Source: AA29 sp041481445
Lineage (GTDB): Bacteria; Acidobacteriota; Vicinamibacteria; Fen-336
Reading direction: 5' to 3'
Assembly: GCA_041481445.1 (NCBI GenBank)
Contig: JBGPBV010000121.1
Coordinates: 1-22,014 of the forward strand
Length of the DNA stretch: 22,014 bases
Part shown: positions 1 through 9,001 of the stretch, piece after piece
Numbering within the stretch: position 1 is the stretch's first letter
Layout of the letters: every line of letters starts with the position of its first letter
Program-made: the position numbers and the translations under genes
Notes under the pieces: model-generated
What the model was told of the DNA's origin: nothing
Databases searched by the model: none
The model's input: the letters and a program-made list of their open reading frames with translations, nothing else

Positions 1-1467
1 CACGCGCTGGAAGCTGTTGGCCACGACCTTGCCCTTGTCGTCCACGAGCGCGAACCCGATGGAGAGCCCGGCGGGCGAGGTCGCGCCGCGGCCGACCTCC
101 GCGCTGACCACGAGGTGGACCTTGCCGGAGGCGGCGTCGCGCGAGGCGTAGGTCGTGACGCGCAGGGGCAGCTCGATGGCGGGCAGCGGGCTGCGCAGGG
201 TGGAGGCGAGGATCGCGCGGGGCTCCTGCTTTGGCCCCGCCAGGGGCAGGGCGCGGCGCGCGCGCACGGTGAGGCCGGGCCGCTGTACCTTGACGTCGAC
301 GACGTGGTCCTTGCCGTCGCGGTCCGTGCCCTGGGGCTCGAAGCCGAGAAGGTAGTACGCGGAGATCTCGCGCGCGATCCGCTCGAAGGGGCCCGCCGAG
401 CCCATGGTCGTGAACACCGCGCCCCGGGTCAGCGTGGAGAGCCGGAACAGGTCGCGCGTCACCAGGCTGTAGTCCTCCAGCCCGGTGGGCGGAGGCTGGT
501 CGGCCGAGGGGTCGACCACGGCGCTCTCGTCGATGTGGATGGCGAAGAAGGCGACCCGCGCCGCTGCCGCCGTGTTGGCCAGGCGCCGGAGCTCGTCCGG
601 GCGGTCGGAGCTGAGGCCCTCCGTGATCAGCACCATCGTCTTGGGGCCCTCGATCTGCTGCAGGCTCTCCATGAGGAGGGCGAGCCCCCGCATCGAGACC
701 TCGGACTGATGGCGGAAGTTGGCCATGATCGAGAAGGCCTCGCCCTGCACGTCGTTCACGCAGATCTCGTGCTCCGTCGCGCTGAGGTTCTCCGGGCAGA
801 GCCGGCTCATCACCTGCTGGACGTCCATGAGGCGGCCCTCGTCGAAGGACTGCGCCTCCGCCAGGCCCATGCGGCGGCTGCCGTACTGCGCGCGGCCGAT
901 GATGCGCTTGAGGGCGTCGCGCACGCGCACGTGCTCGGTGGTGAGGTCCACCTGGGGGCCGCCTCCCGGCATGGTGACCAGCGCCACCTGGTCCTGCGGG
1001 TTGAGCGAGTCGAGCAGGCGGTCGGCGGCGTGGAGGGCATGCCGGCCGGAGCCGGGGCGGATGTTGCCCTGGTCCACCACGATCACGATGAGGCGGCCGC
1101 GACGGACGCCTTCGTTCGTGCTCACCAGGCGGTCGGGCGTGGGCGACGGCACGGGCACCGGGTCACCTTCCGTGGCCTGGGAGACGAAGTCGGCGGAGAG
1201 GACGCGGCGCGGGCTGCCGTCCACGGTGACGATGAAGTCCTCCACGCCGAGCCCGCGCACCGGCCGCCCCTGCTTGTCCACGACGTTGACGTCCACCGCG
1301 ATGACGTCCACGTCCGCGCTGAAGACGGGCCTCGGGCGCTCCTCGCTGGAGGCGGGCGGGGGCGACGCGGGCGGAGCCGGCGGCGCCTGGGCGAGGCCCG
1401 CCTCGGGCAGGAAGAACCCGGCCAGCAGGGCGGCGGCGGGCCAGGGCCGGACTCGCGGGGCCGTCAC
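1..1467 (-). CDS. Exported VWFA-related domain protein with degenerate MIDAS (3' end beyond window)
   Basis: Reading leftward from a GTG at 1467, the frame stays open for 489 codons to the window edge, so the N-terminus is complete and the C-terminus is missing. The start has a GGAGG seven bases upstream and overlaps the stop of the preceding gene by four bases (GTGA). Residues 1-27 look like a signal peptide, followed by a Pro/Ala-rich linker to about 45. Residues 50-95 match the usual VWFA-related lead-in (DVNVVDKQGRPVRGL, then a VEDF segment). A VWA-like fold runs from about 125 to 385, ending in the family-typical SAYYLLGFEP. The metal site normally read as DxSxS is VDQGNI (residues 131-136), so both serines are lost. 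Two cysteines in the middle (RLCPEN and HEIC) could form a disulfide. It is probably an extracytoplasmic binding protein. Family knowledge: such VWFA proteins are abundant in Acidobacteriota and lack assigned functions. Confidence 0.88.
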   Translation of the reverse strand, partial: MTAPRVRPWPAAALLAGFFLPEAGLAQAPPAPPASPPPASSEERPRPVFSADVDVIAVDVNVVDKQGRPVRGLGVEDFIVTVDGSPRRVLSADFVSQATEGDPVPVPSPTPDRLVSTNEGVRRGRLIVIVVDQGNIRPGSGRHALHAADRLLDSLNPQDQVALVTMPGGGPQVDLTTEHVRVRDALKRIIGRAQYGSRRMGLAEAQSFDEGRLMDVQQVMSRLCPENLSATEHEICVNDVQGEAFSIMANFRHQSEVSMRGLALLMESLQQIEGPKTMVLITEGLSSDRPDELRRLANTAAAARVAFFAIHIDESAVVDPSADQPPPTGLEDYSLVTRDLFRLSTLTRGAVFTTMGSAGPFERIAREISAYYLLGFEPQGTDRDGKDHVVDVKVQRPGLTVRARRALPLAGPKQEPRAILASTLRSPLPAIELPLRVTTYASRDAASGKVHLVVSAEVGRGATSPAGLSIGFALVDDKGKVVANSFQRV

Positions 1468-2687
1468 GGGCGGTCCTCCGCCAGGGGCGCGCGTGGGAGC
1501 GCGCGGTAGCCCTGGCGCGCGCGCACCTTGCGCCCCTCTCCGGCGACCTCCACCCGGATGCGCCGCCAGGACCCGTCGCGGGCGGCACGGCTGGGCTCGT
1601 AGCCGAGCAGGTACTGGTTGTCGAGCTCTTCCACGATCTCCGCGAAGGCGGCCTCGAGGGCCTCGATCCGGTCGGTGTGGAACGCACGTCCCCCGCTCAT
1701 GCGGGCCAGGCGCTCCAGGACGTCGCGCAGCTTCGGCTCGGTGGTGGCGCGGCCCTGCCCGATCATGTAGATGGGCGCGTCGCTCGTCTCCGCTCGGCGC
1801 TCGACGTCCGCGAAGCTGGCCCGGCTGGACTGGTCCTCGCCGTCCGTGAACACCACGAGCACCTTCCTTCCCTGGCGATGCCCGAGCAGGTCCATGGCGC
1901 GCAGGAGCACGTCGTAGAGGGCGGTGCCTCCCCAGGGGGCGAGGCGCTCGACCGCCCGCGACCGCGCGGCGGCGTCCGTCTCCCGGCGGGCCAGCGTGAA
2001 CACGTTGTCGTTGAAGGCGAGCAGGGTGAGCTGGTCGTCCGGGCGCAGGGCGGAGAGGAAGGCGCGCACCGCCTTGCGCACCTGCGGCATCGCCTCCGCC
2101 ATGCTGCTGCTCATGTCCACCGCGACCACTACCTCGCGCGGCGTGCCTTCGCCGATGAGGTGGCTCACCGCCTGCGGCTGGTCGTCCTCGAACACGTGGA
2201 AGTCCGGCTCGCGCAGCCCGCCCACGAAGCGCCCCCTGGCGTCGGTCACGATCGAGATGACCTGGACCACGTTCACGTCGGCGGCCACCGTGAAGGCGGA
2301 GGGGGCGCCGTCGGCGCGGGCCGGCCCCGCCGTGCGCAGGCTGGCGATGCGCCTTTCCCCGTCGCTGAGCTCGGCCAGCGCGCGCAGGACGTGGACGGCG
2401 GGAGCTCCCGCGTCCCACTCGCACTCGAAGGGGGGGCGCTCCCGCACGCAGAGGGCCTCGCCGTCGGCGCGGAAGCTGACCCGTTCCACGCGGCCGGCGA
2501 GGCCGGGCGCGAGCTCGGCGCGCACGGTGAAGAGCCCCTGGACGCGCTCGCCGGCGGCGGGGGCGACGATGCGCAGGTCACCTTTCGCCTCGCCGGCCCG
2601 ATCCGGGCCGGCGGCGACGTTCGACCGGACGGAAGCGCACACCACGGCCAGGGTCGCCGCGAGCACGGCCCGCGGCCGGCGCCTCAC
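1464..2687 (-). CDS. Exported VWFA-related protein with Ig-like N-terminal domain and intact MIDAS
   Basis: This is a 407-residue protein. I chose the GTG at 2687 because it overlaps the upstream stop by four bases (GTGA), the pattern used elsewhere in the cluster; the frame is open further upstream, but that stretch is antisense-like sequence inside the previous gene. Residues 1-26 form an Arg-rich, then hydrophobic export signal. Residues 37-135 look like an Ig-like domain (IVAPAAGERVQG at the start; two Cys at about 80 and 89). The region 137-180 carries the VWFA lead-in (VTDARGRFVGGLREPDF). The VWA domain follows with DMSSSM at 191-196, an intact DxSxS metal site, then FTDGEDQSS and the closing NQYLLGYEPS. 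It is likely periplasmic or surface exposed and binds a protein partner through a divalent metal. Its neighbour at 1-1467 is a paralogue with a degenerate site, so the two may form a pair. Confidence 0.9.
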   Translation of the reverse strand: MRRRPRAVLAATLAVVCASVRSNVAAGPDRAGEAKGDLRIVAPAAGERVQGLFTVRAELAPGLAGRVERVSFRADGEALCVRERPPFECEWDAGAPAVHVLRALAELSDGERRIASLRTAGPARADGAPSAFTVAADVNVVQVISIVTDARGRFVGGLREPDFHVFEDDQPQAVSHLIGEGTPREVVVAVDMSSSMAEAMPQVRKAVRAFLSALRPDDQLTLLAFNDNVFTLARRETDAAARSRAVERLAPWGGTALYDVLLRAMDLLGHRQGRKVLVVFTDGEDQSSRASFADVERRAETSDAPIYMIGQGRATTEPKLRDVLERLARMSGGRAFHTDRIEALEAAFAEIVEELDNQYLLGYEPSRAARDGSWRRIRVEVAGEGRKVRARQGYRALPRAPLAEDRP

Positions 2688-5473
2688 GGCTCCGCCCGCG
2701 GCCGGAGCGGGCCGCGCCCCACCAGCGCCGCCACGTAGTCGTCCATCCGTCGGCCGTCCAGCGCGCGCGCGAAGCGGGAGATGCCCAGCATGTCGTCGAG
2801 GAAGGCGGGCCGCGCCTGGTCCATCAGGTCCTGGACGGCCAGGCTCAGGATCGCGGGAGCCAGGGAGGCGGGCAACCGCCGCGCGGCCAGGAGCTCGGCC
2901 ACGCGCAGGTGCAGGTCGGGAGCGAGCGCGGCCATCCGCCCGTCCGCCGCGTGTCCGGCCAGCGCATCGAGGGACGCGGGACGCCGGAGGTCGGGGCACA
3001 GGCAGCCGTCGTCCCCGCGCGCCGAGGCGCCCCAGGCCGCCAGCGCGTGCGCCGCGCCCTCCGGGGCCCCCAGGCGGAAGACCTCGCCGAGGGTGAGGGC
3101 CGACTCGAGGTGCTCGGGATCGTGGGCGGCGATCCAGGGCAGGAGACCGCGGCGCCAGTCACGGAGGCCGAGGTCCACGGCGACCGCGGCCAGGCGGTGG
3201 GGGTCCGCGGCCGCCCCGGCCAGGCGGGCGCGGCCCTCGGCCAGCGCCTCCGCGATCGCGTCGCGTCCGGCGTCGTCGAGCGCCGCCTCGCGCACCAGCA
3301 CCGCGCCCTCCGCGAACGCGCGGCGGTCGGCCGCGCTCAGCGCGGGCATGGGCGGCACGTCGGTGTCGAGGCGGCGCAGGGCCAGCCGCGCGAGGCCGAC
3401 GTCGAGGCCGAGGAGGGCGCCCTGCGCGTGCCATCGCTGGCCGGGCCCCGCCACCTCGTGGGGGACGCCCCAGCCCGCGCGCGGGCTTCCGGGCGCCTGC
3501 GGCTCGCCCAGGCCGAACTCGTGGCGGCGGGCCACGTCCTCGGAAGCGGCGGGGGCGCCCTCCGCGGGGCCGAGAGCGGCCGCGTACGCGAGGTCGATCA
3601 GGACCGTGGCCAGCCGCGCCTCGCGTCCGGCCGCCGGGCCGGCCAGGACGTCGTCGAGCGCATCCCCGCCCTGCCGGCGCCGCACGGCGCGCAGCCGCGC
3701 GTACTCGGCCGCCGCCGGATCGACGTCGTAGGCGAGCCCCTCCCACTCGAGGCGCACGCGGGGCGACGTGTCCCGGAGGCCGGCCATCGCCCGCAGCACG
3801 GTCGCCTCCGCGCCGGTGGAGGCGGGAAGGGCCAGGCGCGCCCGCAACGCGGGCAGGAGCTCGGCGGCGATCCACGAGGCCAGGCGGTCGGCATAGCGGC
3901 CCTCGTCGAGATCGACCGCGGCCGCCGACCGGACCAGGGCGGCGGCGCCGGCAGGGTCGAGGGTCGTCGCCTGCGCGGCGTGCTCCACGAGGGCCAGCAC
4001 CCCCTGGAACTCGGCGAGCCTGTCCCGCGCCCGCTCGCCGTGCCCGGCCTGCTCGAGCTGCTCGGCCCGGCGCGCCGCCGCCGCGTGCACACCGGGGTCG
4101 GCGATGCCCATGCGCTCGAGGGAGAGGGCCAGCGCGCGATAGCGTCCGAAACCGCGGAGCGCGGCCAGGATGAGGGCGGGATCGGCGTCGGGAGCGTCGC
4201 CGAACAGGCGCTGGCCGAAGGAGAGCAGGCCCAGCCGGCTGCGGCTCACGCTGGGCGCCGCCCCCGCGATCTTCTCGGCGAGCCAGGCCGCGTCGGAGAG
4301 TGGGGATTGCGCGAGCCGGGCGCGCCAGTCCGCCGGCGCGTCCACCTGGTCGTCGAAGGCGGCCGCCCACAGGAGCTGGCGGTTGGGCGCGGCCAGTGTC
4401 CCGTCGGCTCCCACGCGGGCGGCCTCCAGCACGCGAGGGGCGTCGGCCACCGGCCGCGAGAACGGCGCCGTCGAGGCGTCCCACCACGGAGCGCCGAGCG
4501 CGAAGAGGACCTTGAGCGCGCGCACGCGCTCGAGGCGGCGCTCGGCGTCCCTCTCCGGCGCGTCCAGCGCGAAGCGGCGGTGCGCGTCGTCCAGCCGGGC
4601 GGCCGCGTCGTAGAGGAAGAACAGCCGGCCCTGGTCGGCGGAGGCCAGACGCAGGAGGAACTCGCCCGGGCGGAGGACGGAGGCCCCGACCACCTCCTGC
4701 CAGAGCGCGGCCTCGGGGTGACCGCCGGGCACGGCCACGCGTCCGCCTTCCACGCGGAAGCTCCCCGCGAAGGCGGAGAAGGCGTCCGAGTGGCGGCGAT
4801 AGATCTCGCGCAGCACGTCGGGCTCCGCGGCCAGCGCGGCCAGGGTCGGGGCGTCGAGGGTGACCAGGCCGCGGTAGAGACGGCCCGCGTTGCCGTCGGT
4901 GGTGATCGCGATCAGGACGTCGCGCGCTCGGCCCTCCTTGTCGCGGCCGAGGACGTGGTCCCACAGGGACGGTGCGAGCGGGATGGGGACGCGGTCGGCG
5001 ATGGCGGCGGGCCCGAGCGGCGGCGCGGCCGCGCTGGGGCCCGCGGGCACGAAGAGGACGGTCCCGTCGCCGTCGCCGTCACCGTCGTCGCCGGCGGGCG
5101 GCGGCGGCGCGGGTGGGGGAGCGACGTCTCGCGCGGGGGAGCCGGCGGGCGCGGCCCGGCTCCCGCTCGTGAGGGCAGCCAGGACCTGCGGCGCCGCGCG
5201 CGGGGCGACGCGCTCTCCGTACGACGCGTGGAGCCGGCGCGTGAGGTCGGGAAGGAGTCGCCAGGCCTCGGTCGCGGGATCCAGGCCCGCGGCGCGGGCG
5301 AGCTCCGCCGTCCCGCTGGGGACGTCCAGCTCGAACCAGCCGGCCGCTCCCGGGGGCGTGCCGGGTGGCTCCAAGGAGGCGGCGCGGGCGGCCGCGGGCG
5401 CGGCGAGGGCGAGGGCGGTCAGCATCGCCCGCATCCGCCGGCTCGCCATCGTGCGTGCGCCGAGTGAAGACAT
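2684..5473 (-). CDS. Large exported protein of unknown function (929 aa)
   Basis: I do not recognise a family. The 929-codon frame begins at ATG 5473; in-frame ATGs at 5449 and 5434 are equally plausible, and the last gives a cleaner signal peptide (MRAMLTALALAAPAAARA). None has a good ribosome binding site. After the signal comes a Pro/Ala linker, then an acidic Asp/Gly run (GDDGDGDGDG, coded near 5063-5092), then a long Ala/Leu/Arg-rich and apparently all-helical body. A segment RDVLIAITTDGNAGRLYRGL and later FLLRLASADQGRLFFLYD look like the most ordered part. No catalytic motif, lipobox or internal membrane segment stands out. It sits 69 bp after the DUF4175 gene and its stop overlaps the next VWFA gene by four bases, so it is probably made and exported with the two VWFA proteins. 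A helical-repeat scaffold is my best structural guess. Confidence 0.8.
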   Translation of the reverse strand: MSSLGARTMASRRMRAMLTALALAAPAAARAASLEPPGTPPGAAGWFELDVPSGTAELARAAGLDPATEAWRLLPDLTRRLHASYGERVAPRAAPQVLAALTSGSRAAPAGSPARDVAPPPAPPPPAGDDGDGDGDGTVLFVPAGPSAAAPPLGPAAIADRVPIPLAPSLWDHVLGRDKEGRARDVLIAITTDGNAGRLYRGLVTLDAPTLAALAAEPDVLREIYRRHSDAFSAFAGSFRVEGGRVAVPGGHPEAALWQEVVGASVLRPGEFLLRLASADQGRLFFLYDAAARLDDAHRRFALDAPERDAERRLERVRALKVLFALGAPWWDASTAPFSRPVADAPRVLEAARVGADGTLAAPNRQLLWAAAFDDQVDAPADWRARLAQSPLSDAAWLAEKIAGAAPSVSRSRLGLLSFGQRLFGDAPDADPALILAALRGFGRYRALALSLERMGIADPGVHAAAARRAEQLEQAGHGERARDRLAEFQGVLALVEHAAQATTLDPAGAAALVRSAAAVDLDEGRYADRLASWIAAELLPALRARLALPASTGAEATVLRAMAGLRDTSPRVRLEWEGLAYDVDPAAAEYARLRAVRRRQGGDALDDVLAGPAAGREARLATVLIDLAYAAALGPAEGAPAASEDVARRHEFGLGEPQAPGSPRAGWGVPHEVAGPGQRWHAQGALLGLDVGLARLALRRLDTDVPPMPALSAADRRAFAEGAVLVREAALDDAGRDAIAEALAEGRARLAGAAADPHRLAAVAVDLGLRDWRRGLLPWIAAHDPEHLESALTLGEVFRLGAPEGAAHALAAWGASARGDDGCLCPDLRRPASLDALAGHAADGRMAALAPDLHLRVAELLAARRLPASLAPAILSLAVQDLMDQARPAFLDDMLGISRFARALDGRRMDDYVAALVGRGPLRPRAEP

Positions 5474-5542
5474 CAGAGGATGGATCCGCCTGCAAGAGTG
5501 AGGGTGAGGCGATGATAGCCCAGCCCCGGCGGGCCCGCGGCG
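5474..5542. other. 69-bp gap between DUF4175 gene and the unknown exported protein gene
   Basis: This is the second-longest gap in the minus-strand cluster. On the minus strand it holds TATCAT (plus coordinates 5512-5517), which differs from the sigma-70 -10 consensus at one base, but no recognisable -35 lies at the right distance. It could hold a weak internal promoter for the three-gene tail; I see no terminator hairpin with a T-run. Confidence 0.3.
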
Positions 5543-8500
5543 CTACCGGCCGCCGCCCGCGGGCTTCCTCGACAGCGACCGGTAGTACTCCTCGACGAGC
5601 GCCTGCCATCCCGGCGGCAGGTCCTGGGTCCCCGAGAGGAAGAGCTTCTCGCGGTCCGGTCCCTCCATCTCCCGCCGCATCGCGAATTCCGCCGACTTGA
5701 GGCCCTGCACCACGGAGCCCACGAGCTGGGCCAGCCCGCGCGGCTCGCCATAGAGCCGGGGGTCGTCGAGCCGGCGCAGCTCGCGCAGGGCGCCCGAGAA
5801 GTCCGCGGCGGAGGGTCCGCGCGGGGAGCGCGCGTCGGCGAGCTCGCGGCCGAGCGCCTCCGCCTCGCGGATCCTCTCGCGCACCTCGCGCTGGAGCTGG
5901 CGAGACTCGTCGGGTCGTGTCGCGCCGCGCGTATCCTGGCCGTTGCCGGGACCGAGCGCGGCGCTGGGTTGTGATCCTGACGGGTTCGCGGCTCCGTGCC
6001 CCTGGCCTGATTGTTGGCCTGCCTGCTGCCCTGCCTGCTGTCCTGCCTGCTGCCCTGCCTGCTGTCCCGCCTGTTGCCCCTCCCGCAGCCTCTCCTCGAG
6101 CGACTCCAAGCTGCGCACCAGCCCGCGCATCCGCTCCAGCGCGGCCATGCGCTTGTCCTCGCCGGAGCCGGCGGCGGCGGCCGCGGCCTCGTTCAGCTTG
6201 CGCTGGAGGCTCGAGAGGTCGGATCCGATCTCGCCCTCGAGCTCGCGCGCCTGATCGGCCGCGCCCGCCTTCACGACCCCTTTCGAGTACCGGATCTTGT
6301 CCTTGAGCTTGCGGTCGCGCATGCCGTCCGCGGCCTCCTGGAGCTTGCGGGAGGCGTCCTTGTTCGTGGCGCGCGCGTCACCGGCCATGCGGTCGAGCTG
6401 CGACTCGAGGTCGCCCACCTGGCCCGCCAGCGCGTCCTTGCGCCCGAGGAGGTGCTGGAGGCGCTCCTCACCCGCGCCGGCGCCGGTGGCGGCCGAGCCC
6501 GTCTGCTGCTCCGACTCCGCGGCGATCCTCTCCTGGGCCTGCTGCATCTCCTCCGCGGCGCGCAGCGCGCGTTGGACGTCGCGGTCGAGGCGGCCGGTGC
6601 GCTCGGACTCCAGGCGCCGGCGGGCGTCCTGGAGCCGGTCGAGCGCCGCCTTGGCCTCCGCGAGAGAGCTCCCCTGGCCGCCCGCGCTGGAGCGGCGCAT
6701 CGCATTGGCCGCCTCCTGGAGGCGGCGGGTGGCGTCCTGGAGCGACTCCGACGATTTCTCGCGGGCGAGCCGCTCCAGCCGGCGGGCCAGGTCCTGCGTC
6801 TGTTCCGCCAGCTCACGCTGAGAGCCGCCGGAGCCGCCGCCCATGTTCGGCGGGCCGCCGGCCAGCCGCCGCTGGCGCTCGTTCTCCTGCTCCTGGCGCT
6901 GGGCCAGCTCACGCAGGCGCTCGAGGGCGGCGTCCACCTCCTCGTCGGTCTTCTGCTGCTGGCCGCGCTGGACCGTCTCGTACTGGTTCTTGAGCTTGTC
7001 GAGCTCCAGCTCGAACAGGTCGGCCAGGTCCTCCGCGCCCATGCCGGCGTTGCCTCCGCCTCCGCCTTGCTCGCCGAAGCTGACCTGGACCTCGCGGAAC
7101 GCGGCCTCCGCGCGCTGGAGATGCTTGAGCGCGCCCTGCTCCGGCGGCAGGGCCTCCTTGGCCTTCCGGGCCTGAAGCTGGCCGCGCGCGGAGGCCATCT
7201 CCACCTGCGCCGCCCTCAGCGAGTCCGCCGTCTTGGCAAAGCCGGAGCCGGGGTCGGCCACGCCCCGGTTCGCCATGCGCTGGACGAGGGAGGCCACCTG
7301 GTCGTGCAGCCGTCCCTGGACCAGGGCCAGCGTGGCGAGGTCCTCGCCGTACTGCTTCTCCGTCGCCCGCGACCGGTCCCGCGCGAGCTTGAAGGTGGCG
7401 GCGATGATCTGGCGCTGCTGGTAGGAGAGCGCGCCCGCGGAGTCGCCGCCGCCGCCACCGCCGGGCATCCCGCGCTCCTCGGCCTGGCGGTACTCCTTGG
7501 CGAAAGGCCGCACCTCCATGAAGTAGATGTCGGTGGTGGTGGTCTGGCCGGCCGCGCTCTGGTCGGTCGCGCGCGCGAAGTAGGAGATGAAGTCGCCCGG
7601 CTCCAGCTTCATCTCTTCGAGGAAGAAGGTGTGGCCGGCCGCCACCGACTTCCGCGCCCGGCCCTGGTGCAGGACGAGCGTCTGGTCGGGGCCGCCGTTG
7701 ACGGAATAGACGAGCTCCGCGCGCGCCACCCCGTAGTCGTCTTCCGCGCGCAGCTCGGTGAAGACCTCCTCGATGCTCGTGACCTTGGCGTCGCGGCCGG
7801 GCTTGGGCAGCGTGACCGAGGGGGGCTGGTCGGCCAGCACGTCGATCGTGTAGTCGGGCGACCCCGTCTGCAGGCGTCCGTCGCGCGCGGGCAGGGCGAT
7901 CCGGTAGAAGCCCTCCTTCTTCACGCCGAACGTCGCGGAGAGCGAGCCGTCCGCGTCCACCGTCATCGGGCGGGGCGCCTCGCCGTCCACGTCCAGGCGG
8001 CCCGCGGCCACCTTCATGGTCGGCGTCGCCCGCACCACGACCTCCGTGCCGGCCAGGGCGGCGACGTCGCCGGTGTCGGCCAGGGTCTGGGGCGGCATCC
8101 CGGTGTAGGCCGGGAAACGGAGCTCGAGGTCGATGCGCTTGACGTACGGGACGTCGGCCACGTCGAGGCGGAAGGCGGGGGAGCGCACGCCGCTGGCCTC
8201 CACGTAGTAGTCGCTGGGCGCCTCCACCCCGAAGAGGACGAACCGGAACACGCCGCCGCCCGTATCCGGCGCCATGGGCCAGCGCCTCCAGTCTCCGGTG
8301 GGGCCGGACCGCACGGACAGCTCGGCCGTCTCCGCCTCGAACCCACGCAGGCGAGCGGACACGGCCTGGCTGCCGCCCCGGGCCACGGTGGCGTTGCCGG
8401 GATCGACGTCGATCGCGTAGGGGTTGCGGGCCGCGCCGCGCCAGGGCGCGAACAGCAGGGGAGCGGCCTGCCGGAGGAACGCCGGGCTCAGGATGGTGAG

Positions 8501-9001
8501 GGCCATCCCGAGCGCGGCGGCAAGGGCGAGGAGCCCGGAGGCGCGCCGGAGCCCCTGCGCCTCGACCTGCCGCCCGTAGTCGATCGTCTGGCACCTCTCG
8601 ACGGCCTGCTCGACCAGCCGCGCGGCCAGCGCCCGCGAGACCTCCGAGCGCCGGGGCTCGTCCGGCCGCCCGACCTCGACCGCGCTGAGGACGGCCGCCT
8701 GCAGCGACGGCTCGTGCTCCTCGACGTAGAGGGCGACGCGCTCCTCGCTCACGCGTCCCCAGAGGGGCAGGACGAGGAAGCGCGCGGCCAGGGCGGCCAG
8801 GGTCACGTAGGCGAAGACGCGGAAGGCGGTCACGGCCCAGGCTTCGTAGCGGAAGTGGTCCATCGCGTAGGCGGACACCGCGACCGTGGCCAGCGAGGCG
8901 GCGAGGACGACGGCGGCCCCGCGCAGCCCCACCTTCAGGCGCCAGCGCCGCCGCACGTCGCGGATGACCTGCCTCAGCGCGTCGTAGCTCGCGTGGGTCA
9001 T
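5543..9001 (-). CDS. DUF4175 family membrane protein with long coiled-coil region
   Basis: The 1152-residue protein starts at ATG 9001, overlapping the previous stop (ATGA), with GGTGAGG five bases upstream. Hydrophobic segments lie at about 24-46 and 56-79, with a third at about 155-175, so the protein is anchored near its N-terminus with most of its mass probably outside the cytoplasm. Residues of about 190-500 look like beta-rich Ig-type domains (RIDLELRFPAYTGMPP; the AEDDYGVARAEL segment is typical of the family). From about 530 to 1050 the sequence is rich in Gln, Glu, Arg and Ala, with heptad-like coiled coils broken by Gly-rich linkers. Residues 975-998 are six GQQA/GQQS tetrads. The C-terminus (PPGWQALVEEYYRSLSRK) resembles the end motif of proteins in this cluster type. 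DUF4175 genes are known beside MoxR/DUF58/VWA genes; the family's activity is unknown. A periplasmic scaffold or spacer is the likely role. Confidence 0.9.
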   Translation of the reverse strand: MTHASYDALRQVIRDVRRRWRLKVGLRGAAVVLAASLATVAVSAYAMDHFRYEAWAVTAFRVFAYVTLAALAARFLVLPLWGRVSEERVALYVEEHEPSLQAAVLSAVEVGRPDEPRRSEVSRALAARLVEQAVERCQTIDYGRQVEAQGLRRASGLLALAAALGMALTILSPAFLRQAAPLLFAPWRGAARNPYAIDVDPGNATVARGGSQAVSARLRGFEAETAELSVRSGPTGDWRRWPMAPDTGGGVFRFVLFGVEAPSDYYVEASGVRSPAFRLDVADVPYVKRIDLELRFPAYTGMPPQTLADTGDVAALAGTEVVVRATPTMKVAAGRLDVDGEAPRPMTVDADGSLSATFGVKKEGFYRIALPARDGRLQTGSPDYTIDVLADQPPSVTLPKPGRDAKVTSIEEVFTELRAEDDYGVARAELVYSVNGGPDQTLVLHQGRARKSVAAGHTFFLEEMKLEPGDFISYFARATDQSAAGQTTTTDIYFMEVRPFAKEYRQAEERGMPGGGGGGDSAGALSYQQRQIIAATFKLARDRSRATEKQYGEDLATLALVQGRLHDQVASLVQRMANRGVADPGSGFAKTADSLRAAQVEMASARGQLQARKAKEALPPEQGALKHLQRAEAAFREVQVSFGEQGGGGGNAGMGAEDLADLFELELDKLKNQYETVQRGQQQKTDEEVDAALERLRELAQRQEQENERQRRLAGGPPNMGGGSGGSQRELAEQTQDLARRLERLAREKSSESLQDATRRLQEAANAMRRSSAGGQGSSLAEAKAALDRLQDARRRLESERTGRLDRDVQRALRAAEEMQQAQERIAAESEQQTGSAATGAGAGEERLQHLLGRKDALAGQVGDLESQLDRMAGDARATNKDASRKLQEAADGMRDRKLKDKIRYSKGVVKAGAADQARELEGEIGSDLSSLQRKLNEAAAAAAGSGEDKRMAALERMRGLVRSLESLEERLREGQQAGQQAGQQAGQQAGQQAGQQSGQGHGAANPSGSQPSAALGPGNGQDTRGATRPDESRQLQREVRERIREAEALGRELADARSPRGPSAADFSGALRELRRLDDPRLYGEPRGLAQLVGSVVQGLKSAEFAMRREMEGPDREKLFLSGTQDLPPGWQALVEEYYRSLSRKPAGGGR
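6008..6079 (-). repeat. Six tandem 12-bp units encoding GQQA/GQQS
   Basis: Six in-frame 12-bp units encode five GQQA and one GQQS tetrad (residues 975-998 of the DUF4175 protein), followed by a partial GQG. The inner units are nearly identical in DNA, alternating GGA/GGG and with CAGCAGGCA; the end units use CAA for Gln. This is the signature of recent slippage expansion. Unit gain or loss would keep the frame and change a flexible linker. Confidence 0.93.

Noticed and set aside
115..1509. Long plus-strand open frame antisense to the VWFA gene
   Set aside because: Its translation is low-complexity Arg/Gly/Ala/Val/His with no domain, while the minus strand reads a coherent VWFA protein with signal peptide. 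High GC leaves antisense frames open.
2909..5467. Plus-strand 852-codon open frame
   Set aside because: Antisense shadow of the 929-residue exported protein; composition is Gly/Arg/Gln-rich without signal peptide or domain. The minus-strand frame is coupled to its neighbours.
6008..6079. Tandem repeats as a possible CRISPR or minisatellite outside genes
   Set aside because: Units are 12 bp without spacers and in frame with the DUF4175 protein, so they are coding repeats.
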